Assembly (NCBI GenBank): GCA_015075645.1
Contig: JABTUF010000003.1
Span: 372,001-436,000, forward strand
Source: Burkholderiales bacterium
GTDB taxonomy: Bacteria; Pseudomonadota; Gammaproteobacteria; Burkholderiales; Casimicrobiaceae
Direction: 5' to 3'
DNA length: 64,000 bases
The notes below the pieces were generated by a model. The model saw nothing but the letters and a program-made list of their open reading frames with translations, had not been told where the DNA came from and ran no database searches. A program made the translations under genes and the position numbers. Shown here one piece after another: positions 19,081 through 28,574 of the stretch; the first letter of the stretch is position 1; each line of letters opens with the position of its first letter.

Positions 19081-19705
19081 ATGCAACATCGATTCAGCGC
19101 TCTCCGTGGAGTCGCGCCTTCGGAGGGGCCCTCGCGTTCGCATCGCACAGTTGTGCTGCGTTGCGGGTTCCATTGTCCGACATTGAGGGTTCGACTCCAT
19201 GGATGACCGTTGAAGGGAGTCTGACCGCCCTGGCCGCGACGGCTTCAAAGACGGCGGCGTCGGACGCATGGTCGTGCTGAAACCCGACGAGCGCTCGACG
19301 TTCGTTGGCAGCGAGGCGTTCGCCTGCAATTCGGACAAGGCGACGAGTGCTTGTAGCGAACAGATATGCATTGTGCAGGCGATCGAAGCCACCGCGTCAG
19401 CGTCGCCGCACATTTTCCATGCCGGCTTCCGTAGGTAAATAAACAAGTTAGTCTGGATCAAGAAAAATGCACGGACATTCGAATTGGGGATTCTGTGTGT
19501 TACAGTCCCGACTGCGAGTGGCGATAGAGTCTCTCGAGGGAGTTGGCACGGAGCAGGCGCGCGACTGCCGGTCGACCACAGATCGACGGCGAAACTCACT
19601 CACCCGCAAAGGTGTCCTGACAGGCTTTCCCCAGTAGGACTCGACAGCACCTGCGTTTGTCAGGCGCGTGGTCTTGCTCGTCCCAAATCCGGTGAGACCT
19701 CGACC
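19081..19705. other. intergenic stretch before the rhs locus
   Basis: These 625 bp hold no gene I can support. The first 330 bp can be read on the minus strand as an open but unrecognised sequence and may be decayed coding DNA. Around 19420-19500 the base composition becomes markedly AT-richer than the surroundings, which would suit the promoter of the gene at 19706 and marks the edge of the accessory region. Confidence 0.35.
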
Positions 19706-20482
19706 ATGAACCGCTTCTGTCTGCTCGGCCTCGCGTTATCGATCTGCGCGAACGCCATCCCGTCCGCGTTCGCGGGAACGCCGAACACGACCGCTGCGGG
19801 TGCGGTGAGCTACGAGGTGAACCAGGGGTGGGTGACGCACGCGATCGACGAAGCGGCGCAGGACCGCTGGTTCGTGTTTCGCGAGGTGGGCGGCCGGTCC
19901 TACTGCATCGAGGCCGGTGTCGGCGTTGCGACCTATGTCCCGCTCGACCCGAATCTCACGCTCTATTCGGATGGCGCAGGCACCACGCAGCTTGCGGCCA
20001 ACTCGGATGGCACGTCCGAGCCCGGCATGAACAAGGGCGCGCGCATCTGCTACGCGTCGACCCAGTCGTTGACGACGAGTTCGCCGGCGCCGTCGACGTT
20101 GCGCTCGTTCCGGGTCAACGTCCCGATCGCCGGTGGCAGCGGCGACAGCGGCTTCGTTCGGGTCCGGGTGGTCGAGACGACGCTGGTCTCGGGGCAAGTC
20201 GGATCGGGCAGCAACAACTGGGAGTACCGGCTGTACAACCTCGGCACGACCAACGTCACGGCCTCGTTCTACGTTCCGACCACGGGAAAGTCGTCCGATG
20301 TCACGTTGCTTCCCGAGCGGCGCGGCAGCGGGAACATCAGCGCGCTGTTCTCCGGCGGCTTCTCGAACTCGCGCCCCGTTTACATCATGCACAACGGCGC
20401 GCCCGGCACGGTCGTCGGGACGCTCGCGAAGACCGATGCGAACGGCTCCACGCTCAGCGAAATGGACGTGTTCCCTCGCTGA
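19706..20482 (+). CDS. secreted hypothetical protein upstream of the Rhs/SpvB gene
   Basis: The 258-residue product begins with a clear signal peptide (MNRFCLLGLALSICANA, cleavage near AFAG). The mature part is rich in Ser, Thr, Gly and Val and predicted to be beta-stranded, with no recognised family. It includes a central WEYRLYNLGTTNVTASFYV strand region. It lies 60 bp upstream of the giant exported protein on the same strand, so a joint role at the cell surface is plausible but is inference from position only. The ATG is fixed by the signal peptide. Confidence 0.6.
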   Translation: MNRFCLLGLALSICANAIPSAFAGTPNTTAAGAVSYEVNQGWVTHAIDEAAQDRWFVFREVGGRSYCIEAGVGVATYVPLDPNLTLYSDGAGTTQLAANSDGTSEPGMNKGARICYASTQSLTTSSPAPSTLRSFRVNVPIAGGSGDSGFVRVRVVETTLVSGQVGSGSNNWEYRLYNLGTTNVTASFYVPTTGKSSDVTLLPERRGSGNISALFSGGFSNSRPVYIMHNGAPGTVVGTLAKTDANGSTLSEMDVFPR

Positions 20483-20542
20483 GCGCGGGATCCGTCGCTC
20501 GACGGCAAGTGTGATCCTCGGCGATTCGCTGCAGAGCGGGCA

Positions 20543-23500
20543 ATGCGCACTCGACGCGGCAGCTTTGTCCTGAATGGATGCGCGCGCGCTGTCGCGTTGG
20601 TCGCTCTGTTGGCGCCTGCTTCCGCGGGCCTTGCCCAGTCCGACGACGATGAACTGGTCGCGATCGGGTCGCCCAAGGTCACCCTCACGTCTCCAGTCCC
20701 AGGCGCGCCCAACACCGCTCCCGCGAGCATCGAGCTCGCTGCCACCGCATCGGTTCCCTCCGGCACGATCCAGAAGATCGACTTCTACCGCGACTCGACG
20801 CTCATCCACGCGGACACCTCGGCACCGTATGCCTACAGCTGGACCGCGATTCCGGCGGGCCGCTACAAGGTCACGGCCCGGGCGCGCTCGAGTTACGGCA
20901 TCACGACGACGTCGGTGCCCGTGGAAGTGCGCGTATGCGACCTTCCCACCGTATCGCTGACGGCACCCACAGCGGGGGCCGACCTGACGACAGGGGCGGC
21001 AAGCACCGTCCAGGCGAGCGCCGCGAGCCCCGGCGGCGGCTGCGACATCGCCAGGGTCGAGTTCTACGCGCAACTCGGTGCGGGCGCGCCGGTCCTGGTG
21101 GGCACCGCGCTCGGCCTGCCGCCGCACCAGATCAACTGGACGCCCGCCATCTCGGGCGCCTACACGCTGACCGCAAAGGCCTATGACGAGCGCGATGTCG
21201 CGACCACCTCGGCGGGCGTGGCTGTCACGGTCAACTCGACTCCGACGGTCTCGATCAGCGCGCCGACCACGGATCAGGTCTTCGCCCCCGCCTCGACCGT
21301 CTCGATCACCGCGGTCCCGGCCGACGCCGATGGCACGATCTCGAAGGTCGAGTTCTACCAGGGCGCTACGCTGCTCGGCACCAAGACCGCGGCACCCTGG
21401 ACCCACGCGTGGGCCGGCGTGGCGAAAGGAAACTACTCGCTCACCGCCAAGGCGTTCGACAACCTGAACGCGACCGGCACCAGCGCAGCCGTCCCGATCA
21501 TCGTGACGCAGGCCCCGACGGTGTCGATCACCGCGCCCGCCTCCGGGACGATCTACGCCAATCCGGCGAACATCACCATCAACGCGACGGCCGCCGATCC
21601 GGACGGCACGATCGCGAAGGTCGAGTTCTTCCAGGGATCGACGCTCGTCTGCACCGATACGAGCTCGCCGTTCACGTGCGCGTGGAACGGCGTGGCCGGT
21701 GGAAGCTATTCGCTGACGGCGAAGGCGACCGACAACCAGGGTGCGACGACGACGTCGGCAGCCGTCCCGATCATCGTCAACCAGTTGCCCTCGGTGAGTC
21801 TCACCTCGCCGACGAGCGGGACCGCCTTCGCGGCCCCGGCCACCGTGAGCCTCGCCGCGAGCGCCTCGGACCCGGACGGCACGATCACCGAGGTGCGGTT
21901 CTACAACGGCGCGACGCTGCTCAACACCGACACGTCGACGCCCTTCGCGTACGCCTGGACACCGGTTTCCGCGGGCTCCTACTCGCTTACCGCCGTCGCG
22001 GTCGACAATCGCGGCGCTACCTCGACCTCCTCCGCGGTCGCGGTGGTCGTTTGCGGAGCGCCGTCGGTGTCCTTGACCTCTCCGGCTAGCGGCACCTACG
22101 CGGCCCCGGCGAACTTCACGCTTTCGGCCGACGCGAGCAGCGCCTGCGGGATCCAGAAGGTGGAGTTCTACGACGGGGCGAGCCTGATCGCCACCGACAC
22201 GTCTTCGCCCTACAACCAGTCCTGGAACAACGTCACCGCTGCCGGGTCGCACATCGTCAAGGCGCGCGCCTACGACAATGTCGGCCAGTGGAGCGAATCG
22301 CAAACCACGATCCAGATCGTCAACAACAGCCCGCCCGTAATCAACGGCGTGAGTCCCATGGCCGCGCAGACGATCACCGGAAGCAGCGTCTCGTTCTCGA
22401 TCATCATCGCCGATGCGGATTCGGGCAATCTGACCCTGACCCTGTGGAACGGGGGCACGCTGCTCGCCACGCTCGGGCCAGTGAGTGCGGGGACGCACTC
22501 GCTGAGCTGGACGCCTTCGAGCGCGGGTAACTACAACCTCACCGTCCAGGTCGCCGACGCCTACGCGACGGCCTCGCAGGCGGTGAGCGTCGACGTGAGC
22601 GCGCCGCCGACCTCCGCCACGCCGAGTCCGGAGTCCGTCATCCCGGGCAGCTACCCGACCCCGGCGATCGGGACGCTCGCCGGAACGTTCGCGGTGAGCG
22701 AGTCGGGGGCGGCGAGCTATTCGATTCCGCTCAAGGTGGTGCCCGGCACCGCGGGAATGGAGCCGTCGCTCTCGCTCAACTACTCGAGCCAGGGGAGCTA
22801 CGGTCAGCTCGGCGTCGGCTTCACGCTGGGAGGGCTCTCCTCGATCGGGCGGTGTCCGATGACCGAGGCGCAGGATGGGCTGTCGGCGGGCATCAACTAC
22901 GACGACAACGCCAACAACGATCGGTGGTGCCTCGACGGTCAGCGGCTGGTGCCGGTCGGCTCGGAGGCGTCGGTAACCGACGACGTGTTCGGCAATGCAG
23001 CGAAACGTCAGGAGTATCGAACCGAGCTCGAGAGCTACGCCAGGGTCGAGAGTTTCGAAGAGACGAGCCCTCTGGCCGTGATCGGGCCCTATCGCTTCCG
23101 CGTGACGACGAAGACCGGCCAGATCATGGAGTTCGGCTCGCGCTGGTGGGTCGTCACTTCGGGCTGGATGCAGAGCGGGGTCAACGGCCTCGGCCCGCTG
23201 CGCAGCAATTCGACCAAGGTATTCGTGCTCGATCGCGTGCGCGATCGCGCCGGCAACTTCATCGACATCAACTACGCCGATCGGGACGGCGTGGGTGTCA
23301 TCCAGCCGGTCGACGGTGCTTGCGGCGCGGGCGCCATGGCCGGCGGCATCGATCCGCGCCCGATCGGGGCCTACCCGAACGTCGAATACTGGGTGTCCGG
23401 CATGCGCTACTACGCCGCCGGCAGCGACCCTTGCTTCTCGGCCCACAGCCAGGTCGTCTTCAACTATGCGGACATCCCGAGCCAGGCGTCCGTGGGGAGC

Positions 23501-26500
23501 CGCAACCGCTACTACGGGCAAGGCGCCGGCCAGACCTCGATCTCCAAGCGCCTGACTTCGGTTGAGATGCGCGCCGATGCTCCGGCCAACGGGCAGGGCA
23601 CGTTGGTGCGGCGCTATGAGCTTGGCTACCTGACCAGCGCCCAGACGCAGCGCGAGCTCGTCTCGTCGATCCGCGAGTGCGACGCGGACGGTGTGTGCCT
23701 GCCGTCGACCACCTTCAACTGGGCGCAGGAAACCTGGAACGCCACCGGCAAACAGTTCGCCACGACCACGATTCCGGCCGGGACGATCCCCTTCGGCCTC
23801 ACGCTCAATGCGGCCAGCAACAACGGCGTCTACGTCGGCGACTGGAACGGCGACGGCAGGAGCGACCTCATCGGGTGGAAGAACACCGACAGAGGTGGCG
23901 GCCTGTGGGATCACGAGCTCATCGTGTGCCTGTCGACGGGCACGGGGTTCACCTGCGGTAGCCCGATCCTCTCCGAGCCGACGGGAAGCCCCTGGCCGAG
24001 CAAGCACATCGAGATCATGGACATCGACAACGATGGCCGGGTCGATCTCGTCGAGCGCCAGAACGGCCTCAGCACCTGGGCGCTATGCCGCTCGGACGGG
24101 AACACCGGTTGCGCGCCGGTGTCGGGGACCTGGACCACCAAGCCGCAAAGCGACGGTACGCAGCCCAACTATCGAGGCGACTTCGACGGCGACGGTCGGA
24201 TCGACTTCATCACCTGGTTCGACGACCAGCAGTTCGAGACCTGCTTGACCCGGGATACGGGATTCACCTGCAGCACACAGGACCTGCAGGTGTACGACCC
24301 GGCGCCGCCGACGATCCCCGGCACGGAAGCGTTTTACACGCAGGACGCCAAGTTCCAGATCCTCGTCGCCGACGTGGACGGCGACGGCAAGGCCGATCTC
24401 GTGCGTCGGCGTAGCGACAACGAAAGCGTCAACGAGTGGAAGGTCTGCCTCTCCCGGTTCAGCCGTACCGGCGGGGGTGAGTGGCGCTGTCACGCCGAGT
24501 TCATCAAGGGGCCGGTCGGCAAGATCGAGAACTCGCTCATCTACGACTTCAACGGCGACGGATTGGCCGACGCGGCCAACTTCGACTCGGCCAACACGAC
24601 GCTCGTCTGTCTGTCCACCGGCGACGGGGCGTTCGAATTCCGGGACATCAACGTCCATTGGAATCCCGCCAACAATCGGTACGAAAAGAACAACGGTACC
24701 GCGGTCGACTACTACGCGGACAACCGCTGTCGGCAATGGAACAGCCCCTCCATCGGCGGTGCCGACAAGATCACCTTCGGCGACTTCAACGGCGACGGCA
24801 GGACCGACCTCCTGGCCTGGATCCCGGCGACCGCCTCCTGGCAGGTGTGTCTGTCGAACGGCAGCGAGTTCGTCTGCTCCACCTGGCCGGGACCGGCGAT
24901 CTCCGCGTCCAATCCGGACCTCAACCAGCAGATCGTCACAGGCGACTTCAACGGCGACGGGAAGACCGACGTTCTCTACATGCCCGAAAGTCTGGCGGCG
25001 CCCAAGCTGGCCTTGTCGGCGGGTCCCGCCACGGGCGACGTTCTGGTCAAGGTCACCACGGGTCTCGGCGCGGTGACGGAGGTCACCTACAAGCCGCTGA
25101 CCGATACCACGGTCTACGCTAAGGGCTCGGGGGCTTTGGTGGCGCGACTGGAGCTCGATATCCAGTCGCCGATGTACGTGGTGCAGAAGACCTCCGCGAG
25201 CACGGGGCTGGGCGGAGCGTCGCGCTTCGAGACCGAGTACTTCTACGAGGGCCTTCGCGGCAGAACATCGGGACGGGGACTCTACGGCTTCGCCAAGGTC
25301 CGTAGCCGCGACGGCGTGGGGCTCGTCACCGAAACCGAGTACGCGCGTCCCGAACTCGCCACGGACAAGTACGCTACCAAGTGGGCGCTGGTCGGCCGGC
25401 CGACGGTGGTGCGCAAGTACGCTCCGGCGAGCCCGGGCTTCGCCGCGCCGATCCACGATACGACGGCATTCACCGGGGGCTCGAGCCTGTTCGGCGGCAG
25501 CCTGCGACTCGTCAACCGTACGACGAGCACCTGGCGAGCACGCCGCTCGCAGTCCTGCACGGTCGCGAACTGCCAGCCCGCGGGGACGGGCGGGTTGGCG
25601 GTCGGCGACCCGCCGCACCCGTACATCTACGAAGCGCACCTGATGGTGTCGCAGGAGGAGGCGTTCGAGCTCGACGGCAGCGCGCTCGCGATCACGACCA
25701 CGAGAGTAGGGGAGTTGAGCGGCGAGGAGAACATCGCCGGCATCGACGCCTACGGCAACCCGCTCACGGTGACCGTATCGACGAGCGACGCGTCGGGCGG
25801 TAGCTACCTCAAGACGACCACCAACACCTACGCGGCGGCGAACACGACGAACTGGGTCGTCGATCGTCTCGCGACGAGCATCGTGGCGAGCAGCAAGCCC
25901 GGCGCGGCGACGGTGACGCGCAAGTCGAGCTTCACGTACAAGGGGATCGCGGGAGGGAGCTGCACGGGCGGGGCGATCGGTCAGCTCTGCTCCGAGACGA
26001 TCGAGCCGGATCGTGCGAGCGAGAGCGGGAGCGGGAGCGCGTACAGCCTGTGGCAGCAGACGAGCTACGGGTACGACACGCGCGGCAACCGGACGAGTGC
26101 GGCGGTCACGTTCAAGGAGCGCGACGGCACGCAGGTGACGCGCACGACGACGACGGCCTACGACAGTCGCGGGCGGTTCCCGACCTCGACGACGTACCCG
26201 AGTTCGGCGTTGCTCAACCCGGTGGTGCTCAGCGAGACGCGGGTGTTCGACGCTCGCTTCGGGATCGCGATACAGGTAACCGATGCGAACGGGGTGTACG
26301 CGACGAAGCTCCTGGACGGCTTCGGCCGGGTCTTCGGCGAGCGGACGTACAACGCCGCGGGACAGAAGGTCGGCGAGACGTACTCGCCGGTCGAGACCGC
26401 CGGCCTCTCGGGCAACGAGAAGTACCGGCAGCGGCAGAAGGCATCGGGGGGAGGGGAGGTCGAGGTCTACCACGACGAGCTGCAGCGCGAAGTTCGGCGC

Positions 26501-28495
26501 GCGAGCAAGGCGTTCATCGGCGGTACCTACGCCACGACCACGCTCGCCTACGACGCGGCGGGCCGCAAGGTCACCGCGACCAAGCCGGCCGGTCAGTACG
26601 TGGTGACGACGAGCTGGGCCTACGACACGCTCAATCGCCTGGCGAGCGAATCGATCACGACCAGCGCGGGGACCTTGTCGCTCACCTCGAGCTACGCCTA
26701 CGGCGTGACCGGGTCGCTGGTGGTCGACGGCGCGACGGTGGGCCCGCTGAAGTCGGTGTCGATCACCCAGTCCGGGACCGGCATCACCGCCCGGACCAGC
26801 GTCAAATACACCAACAGCCAAGGCCAGAGCGTGCGGGTGACCGACGGGCTCGGGAATCACACGAGCTTCGTCTACGACGCAATCGGGAATCTGACCAAGG
26901 CGATCGGCCCGACCGGAATCGCCGAGGTGATGACCTACGACCTGCGCGGTCGCAAGGTCACGCTCGCGAACCCGGACAGCGGCAGCTGGAGCTACGAGTA
27001 CAACGGCGCGGGCGAGCTGGTGCGCCAGACCGACGCGAAGGGCCAGGTCACGCGCAACTTCCACGACAGCCTGGGGCGGGTTGTCGAGCGGCGGGAGCAT
27101 CCCGGCTCGGAGGCCACGACCCCGTTCGTGACGGTGACGAGCTACGACCGCTACGCAGACACCTCGGCATGCGCCTTCGGCAAGGGCAAGGCCTGCGAGG
27201 TGCGCACCGCGACGGTGACGCGCGCTTCGGTGGGAGGCGCACTGGCCAATCCGCAGGTGCGCCGGTTCAGCGCGTTCGACAACGCCGGCCGGGCCACGAC
27301 CGGGACCACGGTGATCGACGGCCGCAGCTACGTGTCGACCACCTCGTTCGACGCCAACGGGCGGGTGGACAAGCTGCAGTACCCGTCGGGATACATGGTG
27401 GTGAACCGCTACACGAGCTGGAGCGGCGCGCTCGATCGGGTAGCGGAATGGACCGGCAGCGCGGTGGGACAGGTGCACTGGACGATGGGAGCCCGGCACC
27501 CGGACGGACAGGCGGGATACGGGTCGCTGGCCGGGACGAGCTTCGCGCGCAACTACGACGGGTTCGGGAGGGTGTCCGACATCACCGCGGGGGTGGGCGG
27601 CAACCCGATCTCGCTGCAGAACGCGCACTACACGTTCGACGCGCTGGGGAACCTGACCCAGCGCAGCGAGAGCGTGCTCAACCCGGGCACGCAGAGCTTC
27701 GCCTACGACCAAGTCGACCGGCTCACGAGCTACGCGGGGCAGAGCGCTGCCTACGACGCGGCGGGGAACCTCACCTCCCGTGCGGGGACGAGCTACAGCT
27801 ACCAGGCCGGCACGCACCGGATGAGCGGGTACGGGAGTACCGGCTACGGCTACGACGCCAACGGGAACGTGACCAGCATCAGCGGGGGCACCACCCGCAC
27901 GATTACGCCGACGGCGTTCAACCTCCCGAACACGATCGTGCAGGGCACCACCAGCCTGAGCTATATCTACGACGGGGGACACAAGCGGATCAAGGAGACC
28001 TCCACCACCGCCGGCGGCACGACCACGACCTACTACCTGGGCGGCTACGAGGAGCTCACCCGCACCGACGGCATCACCGAGCGGCGCCACTACCTGGCCA
28101 CGCCGGACGGGACGGCCGGGATCGTCATCAGGAGGAGCGACGGGACCACGGCGCCGCGCTATTGGCTCACCGATCACCTGGGGAGCGTGGTGGCGGAGGT
28201 CGATCAGTCAGGAGCACTTAAGCAGAGCGCGACGTTCGGGGCGTGGGGCGACCGGACGCAGGTCGTGCAGGCGGACCCGAGGGCCGAGGATCGCGGATTC
28301 ACCGGCCACGAGCACCTGGTGGAGGTGGGGCTGATTCACATGAACGGGCGGGTCTACGACCCGCTCACCGGACGCTTCCTCGCCGCCGACCCGCTGATCC
28401 AGGACTCCCGGAAGTACATGCGGCGGATTATTCCCAGATCCTTCATGGTGATCATCTCCTGTGAGCCCTGCTCAAACCTCGAGCCGGGGAGTTAA
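20543..28495 (+). CDS. giant exported Ig-like/SpvB/YD-repeat (Rhs) protein, 3' end replaced by IS DNA
   Basis: This 2650-residue protein opens with a signal peptide (residues 1-32, ending AGLAQS). Residues of about 45-590 are six Ig-like domains with the pattern TVSITAP...DPDGTI.KVEFY...YSLTAKA.D; a seventh related domain ends near 690. From about 700 the SpvB-type N-domain starts (YPTPAIGTLAGTFAVSESGA). FG-GAP/VCBS-like repeats follow (GDFNGDGRTDLLAW and three similar), then YD repeats and the RHS-associated core (WLTDHLGSVVAEVD, GFTGHEHLVEVGLIHMNGR, GRFLAADPLIQD). Such proteins form a shell around a C-terminal toxin. The last 29 residues are encoded by an IS21-family remnant, so the core end (YSYVRNNP...DPSGY in the other copies) and the toxin are missing from this frame. 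Confidence 0.85.
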   Translation: MRTRRGSFVLNGCARAVALVALLAPASAGLAQSDDDELVAIGSPKVTLTSPVPGAPNTAPASIELAATASVPSGTIQKIDFYRDSTLIHADTSAPYAYSWTAIPAGRYKVTARARSSYGITTTSVPVEVRVCDLPTVSLTAPTAGADLTTGAASTVQASAASPGGGCDIARVEFYAQLGAGAPVLVGTALGLPPHQINWTPAISGAYTLTAKAYDERDVATTSAGVAVTVNSTPTVSISAPTTDQVFAPASTVSITAVPADADGTISKVEFYQGATLLGTKTAAPWTHAWAGVAKGNYSLTAKAFDNLNATGTSAAVPIIVTQAPTVSITAPASGTIYANPANITINATAADPDGTIAKVEFFQGSTLVCTDTSSPFTCAWNGVAGGSYSLTAKATDNQGATTTSAAVPIIVNQLPSVSLTSPTSGTAFAAPATVSLAASASDPDGTITEVRFYNGATLLNTDTSTPFAYAWTPVSAGSYSLTAVAVDNRGATSTSSAVAVVVCGAPSVSLTSPASGTYAAPANFTLSADASSACGIQKVEFYDGASLIATDTSSPYNQSWNNVTAAGSHIVKARAYDNVGQWSESQTTIQIVNNSPPVINGVSPMAAQTITGSSVSFSIIIADADSGNLTLTLWNGGTLLATLGPVSAGTHSLSWTPSSAGNYNLTVQVADAYATASQAVSVDVSAPPTSATPSPESVIPGSYPTPAIGTLAGTFAVSESGAASYSIPLKVVPGTAGMEPSLSLNYSSQGSYGQLGVGFTLGGLSSIGRCPMTEAQDGLSAGINYDDNANNDRWCLDGQRLVPVGSEASVTDDVFGNAAKRQEYRTELESYARVESFEETSPLAVIGPYRFRVTTKTGQIMEFGSRWWVVTSGWMQSGVNGLGPLRSNSTKVFVLDRVRDRAGNFIDINYADRDGVGVIQPVDGACGAGAMAGGIDPRPIGAYPNVEYWVSGMRYYAAGSDPCFSAHSQVVFNYADIPSQASVGSRNRYYGQGAGQTSISKRLTSVEMRADAPANGQGTLVRRYELGYLTSAQTQRELVSSIRECDADGVCLPSTTFNWAQETWNATGKQFATTTIPAGTIPFGLTLNAASNNGVYVGDWNGDGRSDLIGWKNTDRGGGLWDHELIVCLSTGTGFTCGSPILSEPTGSPWPSKHIEIMDIDNDGRVDLVERQNGLSTWALCRSDGNTGCAPVSGTWTTKPQSDGTQPNYRGDFDGDGRIDFITWFDDQQFETCLTRDTGFTCSTQDLQVYDPAPPTIPGTEAFYTQDAKFQILVADVDGDGKADLVRRRSDNESVNEWKVCLSRFSRTGGGEWRCHAEFIKGPVGKIENSLIYDFNGDGLADAANFDSANTTLVCLSTGDGAFEFRDINVHWNPANNRYEKNNGTAVDYYADNRCRQWNSPSIGGADKITFGDFNGDGRTDLLAWIPATASWQVCLSNGSEFVCSTWPGPAISASNPDLNQQIVTGDFNGDGKTDVLYMPESLAAPKLALSAGPATGDVLVKVTTGLGAVTEVTYKPLTDTTVYAKGSGALVARLELDIQSPMYVVQKTSASTGLGGASRFETEYFYEGLRGRTSGRGLYGFAKVRSRDGVGLVTETEYARPELATDKYATKWALVGRPTVVRKYAPASPGFAAPIHDTTAFTGGSSLFGGSLRLVNRTTSTWRARRSQSCTVANCQPAGTGGLAVGDPPHPYIYEAHLMVSQEEAFELDGSALAITTTRVGELSGEENIAGIDAYGNPLTVTVSTSDASGGSYLKTTTNTYAAANTTNWVVDRLATSIVASSKPGAATVTRKSSFTYKGIAGGSCTGGAIGQLCSETIEPDRASESGSGSAYSLWQQTSYGYDTRGNRTSAAVTFKERDGTQVTRTTTTAYDSRGRFPTSTTYPSSALLNPVVLSETRVFDARFGIAIQVTDANGVYATKLLDGFGRVFGERTYNAAGQKVGETYSPVETAGLSGNEKYRQRQKASGGGEVEVYHDELQREVRRASKAFIGGTYATTTLAYDAAGRKVTATKPAGQYVVTTSWAYDTLNRLASESITTSAGTLSLTSSYAYGVTGSLVVDGATVGPLKSVSITQSGTGITARTSVKYTNSQGQSVRVTDGLGNHTSFVYDAIGNLTKAIGPTGIAEVMTYDLRGRKVTLANPDSGSWSYEYNGAGELVRQTDAKGQVTRNFHDSLGRVVERREHPGSEATTPFVTVTSYDRYADTSACAFGKGKACEVRTATVTRASVGGALANPQVRRFSAFDNAGRATTGTTVIDGRSYVSTTSFDANGRVDKLQYPSGYMVVNRYTSWSGALDRVAEWTGSAVGQVHWTMGARHPDGQAGYGSLAGTSFARNYDGFGRVSDITAGVGGNPISLQNAHYTFDALGNLTQRSESVLNPGTQSFAYDQVDRLTSYAGQSAAYDAAGNLTSRAGTSYSYQAGTHRMSGYGSTGYGYDANGNVTSISGGTTRTITPTAFNLPNTIVQGTTSLSYIYDGGHKRIKETSTTAGGTTTTYYLGGYEELTRTDGITERRHYLATPDGTAGIVIRRSDGTTAPRYWLTDHLGSVVAEVDQSGALKQSATFGAWGDRTQVVQADPRAEDRGFTGHEHLVEVGLIHMNGRVYDPLTGRFLAADPLIQDSRKYMRRIIPRSFMVIISCEPCSNLEPGS

Positions 28496-28561
28496 TCACC
28501 CTGGGTAATTTTCGCCGCGCACTACCTCCTAAAACTGGGTACTTTCATTCGCGCGCCAACA
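28405..28561 (-). mobile_element. truncated IS21-family left end with 5' part of istA
   Basis: Compared with the intact copy at 34600-34746, the first rhs copy carries 157 bp of foreign DNA in place of 147 bp of rhs. Read on the minus strand it begins TGTTGGCGCGCG at 28561, contains the two related blocks GAAAGTACCCAG and GAAAATTACCCAG, then a ribosome site CAGGAGATGATC and an ATG opening MKDLGIIRRMYFR. That is the N-terminus typical of IS21-family IstA transposases. The element is cut after about 13 codons. Confidence 0.75.
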
Positions 28562-28574
28562 CGCGGCGGAAGTA

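Noticed and set aside
19083..19410. Minus-strand reading after mutL as a possible gene
   Set aside because: The frame is open but has no recognisable domain, start context or family pattern; it is described only as possible decayed coding DNA.
20670..22610. Repeated sequence that could be a tandem DNA repeat or CRISPR-like array
   Set aside because: The repetition is at protein level (Ig-like domains of about 90 residues) with diverged DNA, and there are no short constant repeats with unique spacers.
19736..24007. A 1423-codon open frame on the minus strand opposite the secreted protein and the start of the giant gene
   Set aside because: It runs antisense to genes with clear signal peptides and repeated domains; its composition is Arg/Ala/Gly-rich without motifs, as expected for a shadow frame in high-GC DNA.
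24083..28177. A 1364-codon open frame on the minus strand opposite the Rhs core
   Set aside because: Same reason: shadow of the YD-repeat region, and it reappears in every core copy only because the DNA is repeated.
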